Shown here: positions 13,253 through 18,432 of the stretch, in pieces
Layout: every line of letters begins with the position of its first letter
Position numbering within the stretch: the stretch's first letter is position 1
NCBI GenBank assembly: GCA_049509675.1
Contig: JBEKZQ010000052.1
Span: 1 to 18,432, forward strand
Direction: 5' to 3'
From: JBEKZQ01 sp049509675
GTDB taxonomy: Bacteria > Planctomycetota > Planctomycetia > Pirellulales > Thermoguttaceae
Length of the DNA: 18,432 bases
Notes under the pieces: generated by a model
What the model was told of the DNA's origin: nothing
Databases searched by the model: none
The model's input: only the letters and a program-made list of their open reading frames with translations
Translations under genes and position numbers: made by a program

Positions 13253-13368
13253 ATCGGCAAATCAACAAGTGTCGCGACAATCGTACTCATCTCGCTCCGC
13301 GAGATGGAGTTCATTCCGCGGAGCGTGATGACTACTTTCGAGAACAGGACAGTTATTGTTCTGCCGAT
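13253..13368 (-). repeat. 117-bp-class inverted-repeat element, copy B (116 bp)
   Basis: This is the inverted partner of 11874-11990, with ends ATCGGCAA and CTGCCGAT. It contains the perfect hairpin CATCTCGC-TCC-GCGAGATG (13288-13306) and a less perfect one at 13312-13330 with a GGA loop. It lies in the leader region of the ARPP-1-type gene, so any promoter of that gene is either downstream of it or inside it. Confidence 0.85.
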
Positions 13369-13812
13369 CCTTACGTGTGAGCAAGAGTTGCCGGGGGTTG
13401 GCGCCAGCCCCGGGCCCTTTTGCCTCCGACTGCATTGTACCCGTCCTCGGCGGCCGCGGCGGTAACATGTTTGTAACTCATGCTGTGGCGCGGAGCCTGG
13501 GAAAGGGGACTGGCGCCGTCGCAAAGTTGCACGTTTTGCACGCGCCAATGAACAAGTTACCGCAATCGTAGCAGGCACACGCCGTTGCTGCCCGCCAATT
13601 ACGGCACACGGCGTGTGCCTGCTACATTCGGATTCGGTAGGTTATTGTTTGACGGCGACCTTGCGGCGGAAAACATTTTGCCGCGACGGTGCCTGTGCCC
13701 TTTCGCCTTTCGCCGACGTGTTCCCCCGTCTCGCCCTTGTTACAAACTTGTTGCGCACGAATCATCGCCGCTCGGCCCTCGGCGTGGTACAATTAGCCGG
13801 GAGGCCCAAGGC
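13369..13812. other. Non-coding gap between divergent ARPP-1 and regulator genes
   Basis: About 440 bp with no convincing gene. It holds a GC-rich palindrome near 13391-13414 followed by CCCTTTT, and the perfect inverted repeat at 13568-13625. A TACAAT at 13788-13793 lies about 20 nt before the regulator start and could be a -10 box, but no matching -35 is seen. The regulator ribosome site is GGGAGG at 13799-13804. Confidence 0.5.
13568..13625. repeat. Perfect 18-bp inverted repeat with GTAG/CTAC ends
   Basis: GTAGCAGGCACACGCCGT (13568-13585) is the exact reverse complement of 13608-13625, separated by 22 nt. The loop-side part of the right arm continues with CACACGGCGTGTG, a further palindrome. 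It is REP-like by size and edges. Confidence 0.82.
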
Positions 13813-14526
13813 ATGACAGCACAGCAGATCTTGACGATCGAGGACGACGCGGCGATCCGCCGCGGCATTGTCGATGCCCTGCGGTTCGCCGGGTTCCGCG
13901 TGCTCGAAGCCGCCCGGGGCGACGTCGGGCTGGAAATGGCACGCACCTGCCAGTTCGACCTGCTCCTGCTGGACCTGCTGCTTCCCGGCCGGGAGGGAAT
14001 GGAAATCCTCCGCGAGGTCCGCCGCCTGCGGCCCACGCTGCCGGTCATCATCCTGACCGCCAAGGGCGATGAGGCGGATCGCGTGCGCGGACTGCACGAC
14101 GGGGCCGACGATTACGTCGTCAAGCCGTTCAGCGTGAAAGAGCTGCTTGCCCGCATCGAGGCCGTCCTGCGCCGATCGGCCGAGCGACCGCTGGATATCC
14201 ACAGCCTGGAGATTCCCGGGGGGCGGATCGACCCGGAGCGGCGGGAAGTGGTGTTCGACGACGGCGGCCGCGAGGAGATTTCCGAGCGCGAGGCCGAGTT
14301 ACTCCGCTACCTGGCCATCCACGGCGGCCGCGCCATCGCCCGGGAGGAGATCCTCGCCAACGTCTGGCGGATCAACCCCAAGGGACTTCCCACGCGGACG
14401 ATCGACATGCACATTGCACGCCTGCGGGAGAAATTGCGCGATGACCCGGAGCATCCGGCGATCCTCCTTACCGTGCGGGGAAAAGGATACATGCTCGCCG
14501 CGCGGAGCAGCGGAGTGAAAACGTAA
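13813..14526 (+). CDS. OmpR-family response regulator
   Basis: A 237-residue protein. The frame opens at 13585, but the ATG at 13813 has GGGAGG 8 nt upstream and begins directly at the receiver domain. Receiver (about 5-120): acidic pocket E10-D11, phospho-acceptor D54 in LLLDLLLPG, T82 in ILTAKG, and K104 in DYVVKPFSVKELLARI. The C-terminal winged helix (about 135-232) has ISEREAELLRYLAIHGG, AIAREEILANVW, TRTIDMHIARLREKL and ILLTVRGKGYML, the standard OmpR/PhoB DNA-binding fold. All phosphorylation residues are present. It is 5 nt upstream of the histidine kinase gene, its presumed partner, in the same operon. Target genes are unknown; the divergent ARPP-1-type gene is one local possibility (inference). 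Confidence 0.95.
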   Translation: MTAQQILTIEDDAAIRRGIVDALRFAGFRVLEAARGDVGLEMARTCQFDLLLLDLLLPGREGMEILREVRRLRPTLPVIILTAKGDEADRVRGLHDGADDYVVKPFSVKELLARIEAVLRRSAERPLDIHSLEIPGGRIDPERREVVFDDGGREEISEREAELLRYLAIHGGRAIAREEILANVWRINPKGLPTRTIDMHIARLREKLRDDPEHPAILLTVRGKGYMLAARSSGVKT

Positions 14527-14531
14527 CCGCC

Positions 14532-16715
14532 ATGCGACGCTCCTGGCCTCTTTGGTCGGCTTTCTTGCTCTGCCTGATCGTCGTGCTGGCCGCGATGGGG
14601 TGGATCAGCGTCACCGCGCGGGGTCTGGACGAGGCGGAGGTGCGCTCGCGGCACCAGGCGGTGCTGGAGGAGAACGTGCGGTTGGCCCTGTGGCGCATCG
14701 ACTCCGCGCTTTCGCCCATTCTCGCCCAGGAAAGCGCCAGACCCTATTTCGCCTACAAGACGTTCGTCCCTTTCGGCCGAGCGTTCGCCCAGACATCCAT
14801 CCGCGCTGCGGCGAGCGCGGGGTTGGTCTCCTCCCCCCTCTCGGCCGCAACAGCCCCGTACATCCTCATTCATTTCCAGTTCGAGCCCGACGGGCAATTG
14901 ACTTCCCCAGGCGTCCCTTCGGCGGGCGCTGCCCAGCTCGCCATCGCTCGCGGGCTGATGACCGACCAGACGCAGCAGAAAGCGCGGGAGCAGTTGCAGC
15001 GGGTGCGGACGCTGACCACCCGGGCGCGGCTGATGGCGCTGCTGCCCGCCAGTCCGCCGCCGCCGCCGCGGGTCGTGATCGCACTGCCGAGCCGGGCAAG
15101 CGGCAAACGCCAGGCATTGGGCCGCGCGAAGGATCAGTCTCCCCAGGGTCGCGGGGCCCAAGAGTTTGCACTGCGGAGTCAAACGGTCGCGCAGAACTCG
15201 ACGGCGACGGTCCAGTCGCAATTGGCGACCAATGGCGTCGGCGAGGCGACGATCCTCAACGGGGGAATCGCGTTGGGCAACGGAACAAGCGTGGCCAACA
15301 AGTTGCCGGTCGCGGCGTCCAGCCCGAACCTGGGAAACGCATTGGTCAACGGCTCTTTGGGGATCGGAAACGTATCGGACCTGTCGCAGGTCTCCCCTTA
15401 TGCGAACGCGCTTCGTAACGCTGAGAGTTCGACCGGCAATGTGTCGGTCCCCCTGGCCGGCTGGAACCAGGAACAAACGCTTCTTGACTTCGCGATCGGG
15501 ACAGGCGACGCGCCGGCTGCGTCGCAGGGCTATTTCGGCGGGAGTCTGTTGCCCAGCGGCGGCAATGGCGGCGGCAATCGGGCGGAATCGCAACAGGCCG
15601 CGACCGGCAATCGGTTCGACCCGCTGTTGGGCTCGACCGACCTGGGCGGAGTGCTGATGACGCCGTTGTGGATCGACGGCGAATTGCTGCTGGTCCGCCG
15701 CATCGCCATCGACGGTCAGGAATACGTGCAAGGCTGCTTGCTGGATTGGGCGGCCATTAAAACCTGGCTCTTGGAAACCGTCAGCGACCTGCTGCCGGAG
15801 GCCGACCTCCGGCCGGTTCCCGGCGGGGCGACGCAGGACGAGTCGCGCATGCTGGCCGCGCTGCCCGTGCGGCTGGTGTCGGGTCCGCCGGCCTGGTATG
15901 GACCGGAACCGCCTTCTCCGATCCGATGGATCCTGCCGGTGGCTTGGGGGGGCGTGCTCCTGGCGGCCGCGGCGGTGGCCGCGCTGTTGGCCAACGTGCT
16001 TCGGCTGAGCGAGCGGCGGGTGGCCTTCGTCTCGGCCGTGACGCATGAATTGCGTACTCCGCTGACCACGTTCCACATGTATACCGAAATGCTTAGCGAG
16101 GGGATGGTGCGCGACCCAGAGCAGCGGCGGCAGTACCTCAACACGCTCCGCGCGGAAGCCGCCCGGTTGAGCCACCTGGTCGAAAACGTGCTGGCCTATG
16201 CCCGCTTGGAACGCCGCCGCGTCAACGACACGCAGCCGGTCGCCCTGGCAAAGATCGTCACGGCCTGCCGCGAGCGGCTGGCCGAGCGGGCGGTTCAGGC
16301 GGGCATGGAGCTCCTCGTGGAGGCCGACGACGACAGCCTGGCGGCCGTCGTGCAGGCGAGCCCGTCGGTGGTGGAACAGATTCTGGTGAACCTCGTGGAT
16401 AACGCCTGCAAGTACGCTTCCCAGGCGGACGACAAGCGGATGCACGTCACGGCGGCACGGTGCGACGCCGGGGTGCGCATCACGGTGCGCGATCATGGGC
16501 CGGGCCTGCCGCGGCCGGTGGCGCGGAAGCTCTTTCGCCCCTTCTCGAAATCGGCCCAGGAGGCGGCCAATTCCGCCCCCGGCATCGGCTTGGGCCTGGC
16601 CTTGAGCAAACGCCTCGCCCGCGACATGGGCGGACGGCTCACGCACGACCCCACCGTTGCGGACGGCACGGCCTTCGTGCTCCTGCTCCCCTTGGCCCGG
16701 GGCAAGGTGCGCTGA
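14532..16715 (+). CDS. Sensor histidine kinase with large periplasmic domain
   Basis: A 727-residue protein. A first membrane helix (about 8-27) and a second (about 466-489) enclose a periplasmic region of roughly 435 residues. There is no HAMP domain: the H-box follows closely as SAVTHELRTPLTTF with H505. The dimerisation helix continues to LVENVLAYARLERRR. The ATPase domain has the N-box QILVNLVDNACKYAS (616-630), G1 DHGPGLP (654-660), F-box LFRPFSK and G2 GIGLGLAL (684-691), so it should be active. The sensor region is unusual: about 180-370 is rich in Gly, Asn, Ser, Gln and Ala (for example ILNGGIALGNG and NLGNALVNGSLGIGN), between two more ordinary folded parts. It starts 5 nt after the regulator stop with no good ribosome site of its own, suggesting translational coupling. 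The signal sensed is unknown. Confidence 0.94.
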   Translation: MRRSWPLWSAFLLCLIVVLAAMGWISVTARGLDEAEVRSRHQAVLEENVRLALWRIDSALSPILAQESARPYFAYKTFVPFGRAFAQTSIRAAASAGLVSSPLSAATAPYILIHFQFEPDGQLTSPGVPSAGAAQLAIARGLMTDQTQQKAREQLQRVRTLTTRARLMALLPASPPPPPRVVIALPSRASGKRQALGRAKDQSPQGRGAQEFALRSQTVAQNSTATVQSQLATNGVGEATILNGGIALGNGTSVANKLPVAASSPNLGNALVNGSLGIGNVSDLSQVSPYANALRNAESSTGNVSVPLAGWNQEQTLLDFAIGTGDAPAASQGYFGGSLLPSGGNGGGNRAESQQAATGNRFDPLLGSTDLGGVLMTPLWIDGELLLVRRIAIDGQEYVQGCLLDWAAIKTWLLETVSDLLPEADLRPVPGGATQDESRMLAALPVRLVSGPPAWYGPEPPSPIRWILPVAWGGVLLAAAAVAALLANVLRLSERRVAFVSAVTHELRTPLTTFHMYTEMLSEGMVRDPEQRRQYLNTLRAEAARLSHLVENVLAYARLERRRVNDTQPVALAKIVTACRERLAERAVQAGMELLVEADDDSLAAVVQASPSVVEQILVNLVDNACKYASQADDKRMHVTAARCDAGVRITVRDHGPGLPRPVARKLFRPFSKSAQEAANSAPGIGLGLALSKRLARDMGGRLTHDPTVADGTAFVLLLPLARGKVR

Positions 16716-16784
16716 ACATGCGGGCGCGGACGCTGCCAAACCAACTTGTGCCACCGAGCCAGTCCCCCTTTTCCGCAGTTGCCC

Positions 16785-16841
16785 GTAGGACGGATTGCCA
16801 ATCCGTCCGTGTTCTGCGAGACGGATTGGCAATCCGTCCTA
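16785..16841. repeat. 57-bp double-hairpin element, copy 2
   Basis: GTAGGACGGATTGCCAATCC, a short linker and GACGGATTGGCAATCCGTC form two tandem palindromes, with edges GTAGGACGG and CCGTCCTA. It has the same length and design as 8805-8861. It lies between the convergent histidine kinase and DUF4038 genes and could also act as a bidirectional terminator. Confidence 0.83.
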
Positions 16842-16857
16842 GGACGGTTGATCGACC

Positions 16858-18432
16858 TTACTCTCCCACGGCCTCCAAAACAATCACCCAGTCGTGCTTC
16901 CAGTCAGGCGATGGGCCCTGCCATGTTCCGTTCTCGTCGGCCCTGATCTTGCCCGGGGATGAATGCCCACCGGCAACCGGGTCGAACAACGTCGCTGCAT
17001 ACGCTGTCTGCGGAGCAAGTTGTTTCACGATGATCGGGCGAGGACGTGGGACGTAGACAATCAGCAGCTTCGTCTCTGTCCCCACGGCGCAGGGGCGAAC
17101 GTCGTCGGTGATTGGCTGATGGTCGGCCCAGGCTGCCGCTGCCGGCCGGGATTCCAAGCGGTGCCAGGGATAGTGGGCAAAGAACTGCTTGGCAAGGCCG
17201 ACTTGGGTGGAACCGGCCCGCTTCATGGCGTCCTCCCAGGGGATGCTGCCCCAGGTTCGCCCGTGCGGCGACGGCCCGTAGGGCGCATCGCGTCGGTTGA
17301 CCTGCCAAATGCCGTTGGCGCCGTAGGTGCCGCCGGCCGCGCCGTTGTGCATCAGGCCGACCCAGAACATCTGCCGCGAGGCATCGCTGGAGAGTACCCC
17401 GCCGCCCCACTCGCCCAGGTCCAGCCCGTCGTAGCTGGACTCTCCGGCGATCACCGGCATGGCGGGCTGCGCCGCGTAGGCGGCGCGGATTTGCCGGGCC
17501 ATTTTGCCAATGGCGCTTTCCGGCGCGTGGCCCGTCTGGTGCATGTCGAAATCGAGAAGGGCCGGGTCGGCGACCGTTTCCCGGGCGGACCGCGAGGGGT
17601 GAATGGTGATCATGCGGCCGAACGGGTCGGTGGAGCGGATCGATCGGATCACCTCGGTCCAGCCTTGTTTCTGGAGTGCAGCGTCTTCGCCTGGCCGCTT
17701 CGAGCCGTAAAACGGCATGGTGCCCTCGCCCGCCGCGCACCACACCACCGGCAACGCGGCGTAGCGGGCGATCAGGTAGCGCCAGTGTTCCTTCATGCGT
17801 TCGGTGCCCAGCCAGGGAAGATGATAGCCCCAGGCGCCCACGATACAGGGCGCGAAGCCCTGATCGACCAGGTAGAGGAGTCGCCGGTCGGACTGGTCGA
17901 AGTACTCGGGCCGGATGCGCGCGTAGTCCTTTTCCCAAGGGAAGCCCGCCTCGTTCGCCCCGCGCGGGTCGAAGGCCGGCATGTCGGGGTACAGCCCGGC
18001 GACGATTTGGACCACGTTGAAGCCCTTGGCCTTCCGGTCGGCGGCCAGTTGTTGAAACTCCGCCGGCCAATGGAGCCGCTGGCAGAGCCCCATCCACCAG
18101 GTATCGGCCAGCCAGAAGAACGGCGTGCCGTCGAGGTGCTCGAAATGGCGCCGGTCGGCGGCGACTCGCAATGGACCGTGGCGATAGAGCGGGTTCTCGC
18201 CGCGGTAGGCTTCGACGGTCACGGTGCCGGTGAGTCCGTGCAAGCCCCGATCCGCCGGCACGGAGCACGCGCTTCGCCAGCGGTGTGTGCCTATTGCCGG
18301 CGAAGCGTAGCGGACCTTCCACGTGCGGCCGCCGGCCCAGAAGGCGGGGACCTTGAGAGTTTGCCCCTGCGGTGTCTCAAACAGCGCATCGAGGGTCACT
18401 TCATGGAACGCATCCCGGGAATCCCGGTCGGC
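16858..18432 (-). CDS. DUF5060/DUF4038 apiosidase-like glycosidase, 5' end outside the window
   Basis: The frame is open through the right edge, so the 524 visible residues lack the true N-terminus. A GTG at 18399 is not a credible start because upstream codons continue the DUF5060 domain (DSRDAFHEV before TLDALFETP). Order: DUF5060 beta-sandwich (about 1-75, with VPAFWAGGRTWKVRY), then a TIM-barrel DUF4038 domain with PFFWLADTWWMGL, FNVVQIVAGLYPD, VVWCAAGEGT, ITIHPSRSARE, FDMHQTGH and MPVIAGESSYDG, and a C-terminal beta domain like the putative collagen-binding domain of such proteins. In this clan two carboxylates do catalysis; the Glu of AGEG and of GESSYDG are the likely pair. Family members include apiosidases, so a role in plant or algal polysaccharide breakdown is plausible; the substrate is not shown here. 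A signal peptide may lie beyond the edge. Confidence 0.88.
   Translation of the reverse strand, partial: ADRDSRDAFHEVTLDALFETPQGQTLKVPAFWAGGRTWKVRYASPAIGTHRWRSACSVPADRGLHGLTGTVTVEAYRGENPLYRHGPLRVAADRRHFEHLDGTPFFWLADTWWMGLCQRLHWPAEFQQLAADRKAKGFNVVQIVAGLYPDMPAFDPRGANEAGFPWEKDYARIRPEYFDQSDRRLLYLVDQGFAPCIVGAWGYHLPWLGTERMKEHWRYLIARYAALPVVWCAAGEGTMPFYGSKRPGEDAALQKQGWTEVIRSIRSTDPFGRMITIHPSRSARETVADPALLDFDMHQTGHAPESAIGKMARQIRAAYAAQPAMPVIAGESSYDGLDLGEWGGGVLSSDASRQMFWVGLMHNGAAGGTYGANGIWQVNRRDAPYGPSPHGRTWGSIPWEDAMKRAGSTQVGLAKQFFAHYPWHRLESRPAAAAWADHQPITDDVRPCAVGTETKLLIVYVPRPRPIIVKQLAPQTAYAATLFDPVAGGHSSPGKIRADENGTWQGPSPDWKHDWVIVLEAVGE

Noticed and set aside
13391..13421. GC-rich palindrome plus CCCTTTT as a terminator
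   Set aside because: No plus-strand gene ends before it and the stem has mismatches, so it was left as part of the gap description.
11676..13625. Repeat cluster considered as a CRISPR array
   Set aside because: The repeats differ in sequence and length, are palindromic elements without regular spacers, and no cas genes are present.
14307..16832. An 841-codon open frame on the minus strand opposite the histidine kinase
   Set aside because: The plus strand encodes complete H, N, G1, F and G2 boxes; the antisense translation is rich in Arg, Gln and His with no domains.
16904..18322. A 472-codon minus-strand frame overlapping the DUF4038 gene
   Set aside because: It is a shifted shadow of the glycosidase-like frame with Arg/Ala-rich composition and no motifs.

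Overview
The window looks like a piece of a planctomycete chromosome (Planctomycetota, probably Pirellulales). This is inferred from several things together: high GC, a PEP-CTERM secreted protein, a Tat-exported aldo/keto reductase, an ECF-type sigma factor near a Hanks-type Ser/Thr kinase with a zinc ribbon and TPRs, an ARPP-1-type protein, a DUF5060/DUF4038 glycosidase-like protein, and intergenic spaces packed with palindromic repeats. I saw no rRNA, tRNA, CRISPR array, prophage or transposase gene.

Layout, left to right. Positions 150-1184 (-) encode a secreted SUMF1-fold protein with a PEP-CTERM anchor. Positions 1801-2754 (-) encode a Tat-exported aldo/keto reductase. Next comes a regulatory locus: small secreted protein A (3095-3607, -), an ECF-like sigma factor (3952-4707, +), an outer-membrane-like protein (4777-6099, -), a membrane Ser/Thr kinase with TPRs (6208-8694, -) and small secreted protein B (9014-9574, +). 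Then follow a GT-C-like polytopic membrane protein (9853-11679, +), a secreted ARPP-1-type protein (12082-13194, -), an OmpR-type response regulator plus histidine kinase operon (13813-14526 and 14532-16715, +), and an apiosidase-like DUF5060/DUF4038 protein cut by the right edge (16858-18432, -).

The most interesting signal is in the sigma/kinase locus. Proteins A and B are paralogues that bracket the sigma factor and kinase. Their upstream regions share two perfectly conserved boxes, TGTCAC and CAGTAGTAGAAG, at an identical 14-nt spacing, although the spacer between them has diverged. This looks like a selected promoter, and the ECF-like sigma factor encoded between the two genes is the obvious candidate to read it. 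I propose a compact regulatory module: kinase plus sigma factor controlling twin secreted proteins, with a barrel-like protein downstream of the kinase. The control link is inference.

The second theme is non-coding repeats. Two inverted 181-bp fold-back elements end in CTAG, and in both cases that CTAG supplies the TAG stop codon of the adjacent gene. Two inverted elements of about 117 bp flank the ARPP-1 gene. Two 57-bp double-hairpin elements, a perfect 34-nt repeat and several further palindromes fill other gaps. Several of these share GTAG...CTAC edges, as REP elements mobilised by RAYT-type transposases do, but no such transposase is encoded here.
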